A stretch of 64,000 bases of DNA from Candidatus Nitrosotenuis chungbukensis (GTDB lineage Archaea > Thermoproteota > Nitrososphaeria > Nitrososphaerales > Nitrosopumilaceae): assembly GCF_000685395.1 (NCBI RefSeq), contig NZ_AVSQ01000016.1, positions 1-64,000 on the forward strand, written 5' to 3'. Position numbers and translations under genes: made by a program. The notes beneath the pieces were generated by a model. It did not search any database, was not told the DNA's origin, and was given only the letters and a program-made list of their open reading frames with translations. Shown in pieces: positions 8,288 to 15,286 of the stretch (its first letter is position 1; every line of letters begins with the position of its first letter).

Positions 8288-9313
8288 TCAAGCGAACCAT
8301 TGTTCTAGTGAATGACTGCGCCTCTCTGTGCTTTTATGCAGCCTACTTAATGACGATTCTAGTCTCTCCTTTGAAAAACTTCGCTCCTCAGAGAGATACC
8401 TGACTATCTCAGAATAATTCACCGCATCAAATTTGATTTCTGATACGTCTGCTACATTGGGGTTGAGGAAAATGTTTCTTATTTCATTATAGTTGATTTG
8501 CACCAATTCTTCTTGAATCTGCGGAACCTCTTCTAGTTTTCCATGCTCTTTTATCATTTTTAGTGCAGTCTTTGGCCCAATTCTGTCAAACCCATCTGGG
8601 TTAAAGTCTGTCCCAATTAGTATCCCGATATCAACAAGTTGTTCCTTTGTTATCCCAAGATCATCGAGCATTTTCTGAGTGTCTATTATTTCTGGTTCTA
8701 TCTCGATGTACGTGTTGCGATTTGGAATCTTGCGCCTTCCGCTGTTTGTAAAATTCCTGACAAGTCTTTTTGTTCCAAACAACAGCGAGTCATAGTCTTG
8801 ACTCGCAGCTGCATATGCGAGGCCTGTTTTTGTCAGATGTGCAGCTGTAGCCTCTCCCTCCGAAGGTGCTTGGATGTATGGTATCCCAAATAAACCCAAA
8901 AGATGCTTTGCGTCATCAACCATGCCATCCTGCATTGAAGTAGTTTGCTGGGCGAATTTTCTCATGTCTTCTAGATTTCTTTCAGCTACTGCTCTTTCGT
9001 ATTTTACAGTGGCGTCTTTTTTGATCTGTTTTCTGCGTGCAATTTCTGCTGATTTGAGCGATGGAGACTTGCCGTCAAAGACATAAACTGGTTTTATTCC
9101 AAGTGATAGAAAGTTAATGTTCCTATAGAACAGGCCGCTTAGGTGGCTTGTTATCCTGCCATGTGAGTCTGACAGCGACGTGCCGTCAGGGCCCCTAATT
9201 ATTGCCAAAAACTGGTATATTGTGTTGTATGCGTCAACTGCAATCACTTTGGATGAAAATGCCTCCAGCCTCGTCTTTTCTTTTGTTAATAATCCCTTTA
9301 GGTCTAGACCCAT
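8288..9313 (-). CDS. fen: Flap endonuclease 1
   Basis: 341 residues, normal for archaeal FEN-1. The nuclease cleaves 5' flaps in Okazaki-fragment maturation and base-excision repair. Metal ligands visible in order are V-D-A-Y-N (Asp27), V-F-D-G-K, S-E-G-E-A (two Glu), Q-D-Y-D-S and G-T-D-F-N. The H3TH region is [10 protein letters not shown]. The C-terminus ends S-L-E-Q-W-F-A, a short PIP-box-like tail for binding PCNA. It ends 76 nt before the tRNA-Ser gene on the opposite strand. Confidence 0.95.
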   Translation of the reverse strand: MGLDLKGLLTKEKTRLEAFSSKVIAVDAYNTIYQFLAIIRGPDGTSLSDSHGRITSHLSGLFYRNINFLSLGIKPVYVFDGKSPSLKSAEIARRKQIKKDATVKYERAVAERNLEDMRKFAQQTTSMQDGMVDDAKHLLGLFGIPYIQAPSEGEATAAHLTKTGLAYAAASQDYDSLLFGTKRLVRNFTNSGRRKIPNRNTYIEIEPEIIDTQKMLDDLGITKEQLVDIGILIGTDFNPDGFDRIGPKTALKMIKEHGKLEEVPQIQEELVQINYNEIRNIFLNPNVADVSEIKFDAVNYSEIVRYLSEERSFSKERLESSLSRLHKSTERRSHSLEQWFA

Positions 9314-9389
9314 TGTCCTTTCTGTACGAATCTTGTTTTTGTATCTACCTGCTAATTTGCTATATTAGGGGCAATCTGAAATGTAAATT

Positions 9390-9486
9390 GCCAGGTTAGC
9401 CAAGTGGTACGGCGGCCGCCTCGAGATCAACTCACAGGATAGCGGCTGTGCATTCGCACTCAGGGGTTCGAATCCCTTACCTGGCG
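9390..9486 (+). tRNA. tRNA-Ser (CGA) with a 15-nt intron
   Basis: Acceptor GCCAGGT pairs with ACCTGGC and the discriminator base is G (9486). D-arm GCC/GGC, anticodon stem GCCGC/GCGGC, long variable arm GTGC-ATTC-GCAC and a T-arm with loop TTCGAAT are all present, so the long variable arm and G73 fit serine. The anticodon-stem loop is 22 nt; removing 9426-9440 after position 37 leaves the 7-nt loop C-T-C-G-A-G-A with anticodon CGA. The CCA end is not encoded (CCT follows). The last ~16 nt recur at 10867 and 13752 as attachment-site copies. Confidence 0.93.
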
Positions 9487-9666
9487 CCTAGGTTTTTCCT
9501 TTAAATGGTTTTAGCGTAATTTTTTAGAATTTTGGAAAAGATGTCGGGGCTTCGAACCATTCATTTTCATATGATTCTGATTGTTCTTCCCAAATGGACT
9601 ACGTCGTGAATTGTTCCAAAACTGTATCTGTAGATGGATTCGATACTAATCTGTAGCACAACTTAA
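9471..9666 (+). repeat. Att-like repeat, copy 1 (tRNA 3' end plus element left end)
   Basis: A 27-nt core (9471-9497) spans the tRNA 3' end. Downstream, 9498-9666 matches 10894-11066 almost base for base over the first ~80 nt and with scattered differences after that. Upstream of the core the sequence is tRNA and matches no other copy. This is the layout of attL. Confidence 0.8.
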
Positions 9667-9668
9667 GA
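9645..9668 (+). promoter_or_regulatory. Repeated promoter cassette, copy 1
   Basis: CTGTAGCACAACTTAAGAG, with CTTAAGA as the TATA-like box centred 26 nt upstream of the ATG at 9691. Near-identical cassettes occur at 11050 and 12842. Confidence 0.55.
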
Positions 9669-9690
9669 GCATTGGACTAAAATTCAACTT

Positions 9691-10185
9691 ATGTGGTTTC
9701 TTTTACTGTTAATTCTGCCGATTGGTTTGATATTCTTGTTTGGTACGACTGAAAAAGATGTAAGTGCATCGTGTACGGTAAACACAGATTGGCCTGATGC
9801 CCCATGCATGGATGTGATTGAAGGCGATCACTATCCGCAAGACCAAGTTGACCGATGGGCAGCATACTATGACTACAAAGGTGCACAATTCATGAAATCT
9901 AAAAAAATTCAGATGGATAATGCAATCAAAGAAGATCGACTTATTGGATGGGTTAATGAATCGATACAAAACTCAAATGTTTGGCAGTATTATTATTTTT
10001 CAGGTCAGGCTCCAAGTCAATATCCACAAAAAATTGGATTTGACATAATACATCATAATATTACCTCACCACAAAACTTCATGACCACTCACAACCTCGT
10101 CTGGAACACGTATCTTTACTGGATTCTGGCTTTGATTGTGGTTGGGATTATTACGGCTGTCCTTGTAATTAGGAAGAAAAAATGA
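9691..10185 (+). CDS. Secreted, membrane-anchored protein of element 1
   Basis: 164 residues. It has an N-terminal hydrophobic helix (residues 1-18), an extracellular domain with two Cys (S-C-T-V, A-P-C-M-D), aromatic-rich segments (Y-Y-D-Y-K-G, Q-Y-Y-Y-F-S-G) and a His pair (I-H-H-N-I-T), then a C-terminal transmembrane helix and a basic K-K-K tail. No family is recognised. It is the main cargo of element 1, and the repeated promoter cassette lies directly upstream. A surface role is inferred. Confidence 0.6.
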   Translation: MWFLLLLILPIGLIFLFGTTEKDVSASCTVNTDWPDAPCMDVIEGDHYPQDQVDRWAAYYDYKGAQFMKSKKIQMDNAIKEDRLIGWVNESIQNSNVWQYYYFSGQAPSQYPQKIGFDIIHHNITSPQNFMTTHNLVWNTYLYWILALIVVGIITAVLVIRKKK

Positions 10186-10230
10186 AAAATATGATATCGA
10201 ACAGTTGTAGTGTGAACCCGACACCAGAAC

Positions 10231-10499
10231 TCACATATTTTCATACACGCTTTCACGTGACTCAATTTTGTGTACTGTTATTTTCTTATCTGCCCAGAAT
10301 ACTTCGTATACAAGCCTATACTTCCAATCCTTATCCTGTATATCGAATCATATCCTTTGAGTTTTGCCACATCATAAATCCTAACTGGAACAGGGTTGTC
10401 CTTGAGTGTAAGAAATATGTCCTTCAGATTATCCTTTCTTTTGGAATCAAGCTTGTTGATAACTTTTAAAACGCTTTTCTTTGCATTGATTTCAAACAA
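10231..10499 (-). pseudogene. RelE/ParE-type toxin, frameshifted
   Basis: From a TTG at 10499 the frame reads F-E-I-N-A-K-K-S-V-L-K-V-I-N-K-L-D, then D-V-A-K-L-K-G-Y and Y-R-I-R-I-G, the RelE/ParE core, before a premature stop at 10278. In the other frame, from about base 10309, it continues as L-V-Y-E-V-F-W-A-D-K-K-I-T-V-H-K-I-E-S-R to a TGA at 10231-10233. That is exactly the expected RelE C-terminus, with the conserved R-x-L-V-Y-E strand. Adding one A in the run GGAAG near 10307-10311 would restore the whole protein (about 89 residues). RelE-type toxins cleave mRNA on the ribosome; this copy would lack its C-terminal catalytic strand and so be inactive. Confidence 0.75.
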
Positions 10500-10500
10500 A

Positions 10501-10677
10501 TTAATCTAGCGCATTCATCAAAGATGATTCTTTTACGATTGATTCCTTCTTTTTAATTGACGATTTGTCACTTGGGGTGGGCTCTTCGAGGGGAACGACT
10601 TTATCGATCAAGTTCTTGTATAACAGTCTTAACTCCTTAATTTCATCCCTAATTATCTTGAATTCTTTTGTACTCAT
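10501..10677 (-). CDS. Putative antitoxin partner of the RelE-like toxin
   Basis: 58 residues. It begins M-S-T-K-E-F-K-I-I-R-D-E-I-K-E-L, an amphipathic helix, followed by a charged Ser/Lys-rich tail. Its TAA stop (10501-10503) is one base before the TTG start of the toxin on the same strand, the tight coupling typical of antitoxin-toxin pairs. No DNA-binding domain is obvious at the N-terminus. The call rests mainly on position and size. Since the toxin is broken, this would be an orphan antitoxin. Confidence 0.55.
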   Translation of the reverse strand: MSTKEFKIIRDEIKELRLLYKNLIDKVVPLEEPTPSDKSSIKKKESIVKESSLMNALD

Positions 10678-10694
10678 CTATGTCATATATCGCA

Positions 10695-10882
10695 CTAAAA
10701 CAGTTTAAAGTCTTCGGCTTTCGGAACTCCTGATGTCATAAAATACCGGTGTTTAGGAAGCCCACCTGGTTTTCTAACCTGAATCGTGGCATCCAAACCA
10801 ATCATAAATGTAGTCAAACTATCTATCTTCACAAATCTGCCGTCATGGCGTCAAACCTTCCGTACCAATCTCTTACCTGGCG
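10695..10882 (-). pseudogene. Coding relic at the right end of element 1
   Basis: An open frame from a GTG at 10832 gives 45 residues (M-K-I-D-S-L-T-T-F-M-I-G-L-D to E-D-F-K-L-F) and ends 17 nt before the antitoxin start. Its frame extends upstream as H-D-G-R-F. The neighbouring frame supplies Q-V-R-D-W-Y-G-R-F-D-A, so one missing C in GACGCCATGAC appears to split a longer gene. Copy 3 (about 13691-13766) has the same break with R to K and D to N changes, so the deletion predates the duplication. The family is not recognised. Confidence 0.45.
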
Positions 10883-11066
10883 CCTAGGTTTTTCCTTTAA
10901 ATGGTTTTAGCGTAATTTTTTAGAATTTTGGAAAAGATGTCGGGGCTTCGAACCATTCATTTTCATATGATTCTAATTGTTCTTTCCAAATGGACTACGT
11001 CGCGAATTATCCAACAATTGTATCTGATCTAGGCGAACTCACCACAATTCTGTAGCACGACTTAAG
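10838..11066 (+). repeat. Att-like repeat, copy 2 (right end, core, left end)
   Basis: 29 nt of right-end sequence (10838-10866) match 13723-13751. The core (10867-10893) matches 9471-9497 with one difference. The left-end sequence (10894-11066) matches 9498-9666. It therefore joins the right end of one element to the left end of the next. Confidence 0.8.
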
Positions 11067-11067
11067 A
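11050..11067 (+). promoter_or_regulatory. Repeated promoter cassette, copy 2
   Basis: CTGTAGCACGACTTAAGA; the box CTTAAGA is centred 26 nt upstream of the GTG at 11090, which argues for that start rather than the TTG at 11069. Confidence 0.55.
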
Positions 11068-11089
11068 ATTGCCAAAACAGAAAAAATCA

Positions 11090-12847
11090 GTGAAGTATTT
11101 CATTGTCTTCCTTCTGATTATTCTCTTTGTTCCAATTTTTGCCGAAGAGGTGGGAGCAGTACATTTTCATGGCGGATTGGATCCTGTTCGTTCTCATCTG
11201 ACAGAGAACTATTACTATTCTCTTGGCGATACGATCAAGTTCAATGGATGGGCAAACGCTTACCACGACGGAGGAAACGGAACGATAACTGTCTCATATC
11301 CAACATTTGACATAAAAATAACAGATCCAGACAACCAACTTATCACACATCAGACCCTAACTGGAGACAAAGACGGACATGTTGAATTTTTATTTCCAGT
11401 TGGAAAAGATTTCAAGTTTGGTCAATATCTTGTAGACATTCATATCTCAAAAGATGGGTATGATACCTATACGCAAGACCCACAACCTTTCTTTGTAATC
11501 AGAGGTCTTGCAGATGAGCTCAAAACTCAAGGGTATGATGTGAAAATCTGGCCGGAAAAGGCGAAGATTCGTTTTGCCACCACTGAAAAGATATTTGTCT
11601 CAATTTGCCCATCCCCACTTCAAGGAATCCATACTGAGGAGTTCATAGACCCAGAGACAGGATTCAATGTTTATGATTCGTATTTTTTGGTAGACTATAC
11701 CATTACAAAGCCTGACGGCACAAAAAATACCCAGGCGTTTTCTTCAGTAAACTCGTATCGATGCAATGAATCACTTGAAAATCAAGTATATGCAGACACT
11801 CCAGGCAAGTGGACCATAAGTGCGTCTGCAAAATGGGTCAATGATGGAATTTTGTATTATGCAGAAAGTAATACGATTGACATTATGATCGAGGAACCTG
11901 TTTTTAGCAACACACGAGTTGAACGGATTTTGAATAACTTGTATGCTCCTCTGGATTGGAGCCCTGATGGGAAATATATGCTTGTCAAGAATGGGACGGA
12001 ATATTATGTGAAAGACAATGTCAATCTCGAACTAGTCGACGCACAGGATCATTCCATGACCGAACTAATCATACCAATAAACAACAATAATGATCTCTAT
12101 GTAGACAGCGCCAAATTCTCATCAGATGGCAAGGGGATATTTTTTGTAACTATAGATCATCTGTACAGGTATGATCTTGCAAACAAGACCGTACACGACA
12201 TTGAAATCAAAAATATTGCAAGTTTTAGTCTGGATTCTCTTGGACATGTTTTCTATTCTACTCGCAAACCCCAATCAACAGATGAACGATACTTTGAAGT
12301 CTGGAAAACAGATCTAGTAAATACAGTCAAAGTGACGAGCGGGCCTGACTTTTCTGGGTTCGATGTAAATGATAATGGTACAAAACTGCTCTACAAAAAA
12401 TTCCTCAAAGGAGGGTATGGTTGGCAAGAAGATGTTCTTGCAATATATGACATTGACCGCGAACAGGAGATCACAATACCAAAGATAACTGATGCAGACT
12501 GTGGTCTGACTCCACAATTTGCTCCGAATAATGATTTGATAATTTATCACATTTCGAGCTGTGGTAAAGGCTGGCCTGGGGGAATGATAAAGATAACAGA
12601 CATGGATGGAAATGAAAATGTGCTGATTCAGCCAAGCAACAACAACCCTGCAAGCTTTATTGTCAGTCCAGACGGAAAATATCTTGTCTACCCACAGTCA
12701 TATTATGATGAAAACACAAAGTCCGGCCTGTACCAGATGACTCTTGCAAGGCCGATACCTGAATTCAGTTCGATTTCTAGTTTGCTTCTGATAGTTTCCT
12801 TGATTTCAGTTGTTGTTTTTGGAACAAGATTTAGGAAGAATCTGTAG
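11090..12847 (+). CDS. Secreted beta-propeller-like protein with PEF-type C-terminal anchor
   Basis: 585 residues from GTG 11090, whose first residues (M-K-Y-F-I-V-F-L-L-I-I-L-F-V-P) make a clean signal peptide; the alternative TTG at 11069 adds seven polar residues. Residues ~30-150 are an Ig/MG-like domain (Y-Y-Y-S-L-G-D-T-I-K-F-N-G-W). From ~280 on are TolB/WD-like propeller blades (D-W-S-P-D-G-K-Y, F-S-S-D-G-K-G-I-F-F-V, V-S-P-D-G-K-Y-L-V-Y). The C-terminus is I-P-E-F-S, a hydrophobic helix and R-F-R-K-N-L, close to the PEFG-CTERM sorting signal. It is probably a surface protein of unknown ligand, carried by element 2. Confidence 0.75.
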   Translation: MKYFIVFLLIILFVPIFAEEVGAVHFHGGLDPVRSHLTENYYYSLGDTIKFNGWANAYHDGGNGTITVSYPTFDIKITDPDNQLITHQTLTGDKDGHVEFLFPVGKDFKFGQYLVDIHISKDGYDTYTQDPQPFFVIRGLADELKTQGYDVKIWPEKAKIRFATTEKIFVSICPSPLQGIHTEEFIDPETGFNVYDSYFLVDYTITKPDGTKNTQAFSSVNSYRCNESLENQVYADTPGKWTISASAKWVNDGILYYAESNTIDIMIEEPVFSNTRVERILNNLYAPLDWSPDGKYMLVKNGTEYYVKDNVNLELVDAQDHSMTELIIPINNNNDLYVDSAKFSSDGKGIFFVTIDHLYRYDLANKTVHDIEIKNIASFSLDSLGHVFYSTRKPQSTDERYFEVWKTDLVNTVKVTSGPDFSGFDVNDNGTKLLYKKFLKGGYGWQEDVLAIYDIDREQEITIPKITDADCGLTPQFAPNNDLIIYHISSCGKGWPGGMIKITDMDGNENVLIQPSNNNPASFIVSPDGKYLVYPQSYYDENTKSGLYQMTLARPIPEFSSISSLLLIVSLISVVVFGTRFRKNL

Positions 12848-12859
12848 CACAACTTAAGA
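12842..12859 (+). promoter_or_regulatory. Repeated promoter cassette, copy 3 (relic)
   Basis: CTGTAGCACAACTTAAGA. The first bases include the TAG stop of the preceding gene. The box lies about 24 nt before an ATG at 12880 that opens only 25 codons. Confidence 0.45.
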
Positions 12860-12879
12860 ATCTCAAAATAACGATGTTC

Positions 12880-12957
12880 ATGAAACATGTTTTCATATGT
12901 GCCATACTTGTTACCTATCCAATGTTTAGAATTTTCATAATCTCATCTATTCGTTGA
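12880..12957 (+). pseudogene. Truncated start of a secreted-protein gene
   Basis: 25 codons, M-K-H-V-F-I-C-A-I-L-V-T-Y-P and onward, signal-peptide-like, placed behind promoter cassette copy 3 exactly as the two intact cargo genes are. The frame ends at TGA 12955-12957 and overlaps the 3' end of the opposing winged-helix gene. This looks like the stump of a lost third cargo gene. Confidence 0.35.
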
Positions 12958-13166
12958 GGATTTAGTGCATACTGCATTCCATAAGATGTGGGATGCTGAA
13001 CAACCAAATTCTCCTTTACTAGTTTTTTGAGGGTTTTTTCTATGTTTCCTCGTTCGTGCGAGGGGCACCCAGTCCTTAGATCTTCAAGCGATACGTGTCT
13101 CCCACCGATGATCCTATTTCTATACATTTTTTCCAAAATGAATGCAGATATGCTCTGCTTGATCAT
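12915..13166 (-). CDS. Winged-helix DNA-binding protein
   Basis: 83 residues. The pattern is I-S-A-F-I-L-E-K-M, V-S-L-E-D-L-R-T, H-E-R-G-N-I-E-K-T-L-K-K-L-V-K-E-N-L-V (recognition helix into strand) and V-Q-H-P-T-S-Y-G-M-Q-Y-A-L-N-P (wing), which fits a small archaeal winged helix. It is transcribed divergently from the winged-helix gene at 13260, with an inverted repeat between them. Probably a local regulator of element 2. Confidence 0.6.
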   Translation of the reverse strand: MIKQSISAFILEKMYRNRIIGGRHVSLEDLRTGCPSHERGNIEKTLKKLVKENLVVQHPTSYGMQYALNPQRIDEIMKILNIG

Positions 13167-13203
13167 GATTGGGTTTACGTGAATATCGTATTTATTAATT
13201 ATG

Positions 13204-13226
13204 TACTAGATTACATAGATCTAGTA
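13204..13226. promoter_or_regulatory. Operator-like inverted repeat between divergent winged-helix genes
   Basis: TACTAGAT, seven bases, ATCTAGTA: perfect 8-nt arms. It lies directly upstream of the TATA-like TTTAATAT (13229-13236) of the rightward gene and within the promoter of the leftward one. Confidence 0.5.
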
Positions 13227-13228
13227 AG

Positions 13229-13236
13229 TTTAATAT
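13229..13236 (+). promoter_or_regulatory. TATA-like box for the 13260 gene
   Basis: TTTAATAT centred 27 nt upstream of the ATG at 13260. Confidence 0.45.
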
Positions 13237-13259
13237 AATATTTTGTCACATCGAGAGCC

Positions 13260-13631
13260 ATGATACGCACAAAGCCAAGTACCAAAGCCATGCCTGATGG
13301 TCCGCTTGAAAGCATGTTTCCAGTAGCAAGCTCAAAGTTACTTGACTTTCTTTCCACGCATAAGCGATGGGACTATTCTGTTTCTGATATTGCAAAGTAT
13401 TCCGGCGTCTCATTCAAGACTGCGCTGGCACAAGTCAAAAAGCTAGAGGTACAAGACGTCGTAGTACGGACAAGGACTGTTGGCAATGCTACGATGTATC
13501 AGTTCAACATGGACTCAAAACAAGCACACTATATTGACAAGCTCATAAACGAGATTGCTACAAGGAGAATCCGGGAAACCTTAGAATCTAAACCAACAAT
13601 GAAAATTAAGCAGAAAAAGAAAAAATCATAG
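13260..13631 (+). CDS. Winged-helix transcriptional regulator
   Basis: 123 residues. A helix-turn-helix is visible in Y-S-V-S-D-I-A-K-Y-S-G-V-S-F-K-T-A followed by V-K-K-L-E-V-Q-D-V-V-V, then a wing (T-R-T-V-G-N-A-T-M-Y-Q-F-N). The C-terminus is a basic tail (K-Q-K-K-K-K-K-S) that could add non-specific DNA contact. It lies divergent to the other winged-helix gene and inside element 2. The target is not known. Confidence 0.65.
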   Translation: MIRTKPSTKAMPDGPLESMFPVASSKLLDFLSTHKRWDYSVSDIAKYSGVSFKTALAQVKKLEVQDVVVRTRTVGNATMYQFNMDSKQAHYIDKLINEIATRRIRETLESKPTMKIKQKKKKS

Positions 13632-13955
13632 GTGTATTCTGAGTCCGCCGACTGCTTCTTACCCTCCTGACTCACATCTATTACGTATTGTCATAAACTT
13701 TTGGGCTCAAATTCTACTAATTTGCCGTCATGGCGTCAAACTTTCCGTACCAATCTCTTACCTGGCGCTAGGTTTTTTCACATCTACACTAATTTCTGTG
13801 GATTTTTATGATGCAAGTTTTACAAAAATAGCACGTTGACTATCATTAGGTAGTTTTACTGCAAGAGTTTATCAAAATCCCCCGTACTTTGGTCTTTAGT
13901 TTTTATTTTTATAATGATGATTTGATTTATCTATGATGAATGAAATACAAAATTA
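13632..13955. other. Intergenic region with att copy 3 and antiporter promoter
   Basis: 324 nt. It holds the third core copy and its right-end flank (13723-13777) with a minus-strand coding relic ending at 13691. After that comes A/T-rich sequence leading to the antiporter gene. No ORF with coding character is seen. Confidence 0.5.
13723..13777 (+). repeat. Att-like repeat, copy 3 (right end plus core)
   Basis: 13723-13751 match 10838-10866. The core (13752-13777) matches copies 1 and 2 apart from one missing C in GGCGC-TAGG. After the T-run the sequence departs from the other copies, as expected for attR joined to chromosome. Confidence 0.8.
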
Positions 13956-15200
13956 GTGGCATCTGACATTTTATCCTCCGTATCTGACTCGTTGCATTCA
14001 AAATTTTTTGCTGCCAGTACCTCGTCAGAGCTGATTATTCAGGATTTTGCAGTAATCATGATCATGGCGTCAATTATGGCACTAATATCATACAAGCTCA
14101 AGCAGCCAATGGTTATGGCATACATTGTTGCAGGAATGATTATTGGTCCGCATACTCCGCCGTTTAGTTTAATCACTCATGTGGACATACTGCACGTGTT
14201 TGCCGAGATTGGAATAATCCTGCTTTTGTTTGTAATTGGCATGGAGTTTCCTATTGAAAAGCTCAAAAACATTGGAAAAAAGGCAACTGTCATTGCCGTT
14301 GCAGAGGCTTCTGGAACTTTTCTTGCTGGCTTTGCAGTATCTCAAGCGCTCGGCTTTGCATTCTATGATAGCCTGTTTTTGGCGCTTGCGATTTCTGTGA
14401 CTAGTACTGTGATAATCATGAAAGTCCTTGAGGAACTAGGTATGATTAAGGACGAAGCGACATACCTGATAGTTGGCATAGCTGTAATTGAGGATATTAT
14501 CATAATATCACTTCTTGCTGTTTTGCAATCTGTTGCATCCACTGGAGACTTGTCAGTGGTGGAAATCAGTGTCTCAATAGGGCTGGTAATGGCGTTCATA
14601 GTGGGGGCAATTGTGATTGGCTCCAAGGTAATCCCTAGGTGTGTCGATCTTGTTGGGAGAACAGGTCATGATGAATTGTTGATTATCGCAGTGCTTGGAG
14701 TTGCATTTGGCTTGTCGTTTATTGCATTCAAACTAGATATCTCAGTTGCGACCGGCGCGTTTTTTGCAGGAGTTCTTGTGGCTGAATCCAAAATGAGAAT
14801 GGCGACCAAAATAATGGCGACTCCAATTCGAGACATGTTTGCAGCATTGTTTTTCATTTCAGTTGGTGCTTTGATGGACATACGCATGCTTCCGCTGTTT
14901 ATCGTACCTGCGATTATTCTGATACTGGTGTCTTTTGCTGCAAAATTCCTCACCGTGTGGATATCTGCCAGATCACAAGGACTTGGAAAAATGACCTCGC
15001 TCAAGGCCGGGATAGGACTGTCTTCATCTGGAGGCGAGCTTGCACTTGTTGCAGCAAAGGGAGGTGCAGATGTTGGCGCAACAAGCTCTTTCGTACTACC
15101 GATGGTTGGGGCAATGACAATTATCACCACTTTCATCTCTCCATACGTGATAAAATATGGCTGGAAATTCACAAAAAGACTAGAAAAAAAGCAAGACTGA
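13956..15200 (+). CDS. Kef/CPA2-type cation:proton antiporter
   Basis: 414 residues from a GTG. About 12 hydrophobic helices are visible, with the CPA2 landmarks Y-K-L-K-Q-P-M-V-M-A-Y-I-V-A-G-M-I-I-G-P and the helix-pair motif A-I-S-V-T-S-T-V-I-I near residue 150, and G-A-F-F-A-G-V-L-V-A-E. The protein exchanges Na+ or K+ for H+ across the membrane. Unlike KefB/KefC, it lacks a C-terminal TrkA-N nucleotide-binding domain and ends in a short basic tail, so it is a core-only antiporter. It is monocistronic, convergent with cdc48. Confidence 0.88.
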   Translation: MASDILSSVSDSLHSKFFAASTSSELIIQDFAVIMIMASIMALISYKLKQPMVMAYIVAGMIIGPHTPPFSLITHVDILHVFAEIGIILLLFVIGMEFPIEKLKNIGKKATVIAVAEASGTFLAGFAVSQALGFAFYDSLFLALAISVTSTVIIMKVLEELGMIKDEATYLIVGIAVIEDIIIISLLAVLQSVASTGDLSVVEISVSIGLVMAFIVGAIVIGSKVIPRCVDLVGRTGHDELLIIAVLGVAFGLSFIAFKLDISVATGAFFAGVLVAESKMRMATKIMATPIRDMFAALFFISVGALMDIRMLPLFIVPAIILILVSFAAKFLTVWISARSQGLGKMTSLKAGIGLSSSGGELALVAAKGGADVGATSSFVLPMVGAMTIITTFISPYVIKYGWKFTKRLEKKQD

Positions 15201-15286
15201 TGCCTTGTCCCATCGAGCGCATCTTGAGGAAAAACAATTCTGTTTATGTGACTCAAGAACTATGTTTGGTCTGATTCTTGCAAAAA

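Larger units (their letters stand above)
9487..10882. mobile_element. Putative small integrated element 1 at tRNA-Ser
   Basis: It is bounded by core copies 1 and 2. It carries one membrane-anchored secreted protein, a broken RelE-like toxin with an antitoxin-like gene, and a coding relic at the right end. Its left end matches that of element 2, and its right end (10838-10866) matches the right end of element 2. No recombinase gene is present, so mobility would need an integrase in trans or has been lost. Confidence 0.6.
10883..13767. mobile_element. Putative integrated element 2, in tandem with element 1
   Basis: It is bounded by core copies 2 and 3. It contains a large PEF-CTERM-like beta-propeller protein, a truncated secreted-protein start behind a third promoter cassette, and two divergent winged-helix genes around an inverted repeat. 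It has the same terminal sequences as element 1. No integrase, replication protein or transposase is seen. Confidence 0.6.

Noticed and set aside
12870-12900. Hairpin-like ATGAAA...TTTCAT after the PEF-type gene as a terminator
   Set aside because: Arms are only six bases and no T-run follows; archaeal terminators are usually T-tracts without hairpins.
9471-13777. Casposon or transposon at tRNA-Ser
   Set aside because: The shared element ends are not inverted repeats of each other and no Cas1, polymerase or transposase is present; the direct-repeat layout fits tyrosine-recombinase-type integration better.
14363-15256. Minus-strand ORFs opposite the antiporter gene
   Set aside because: Ile/Ser/Thr-rich mirror of membrane-helix codons with no promoter or family motif.
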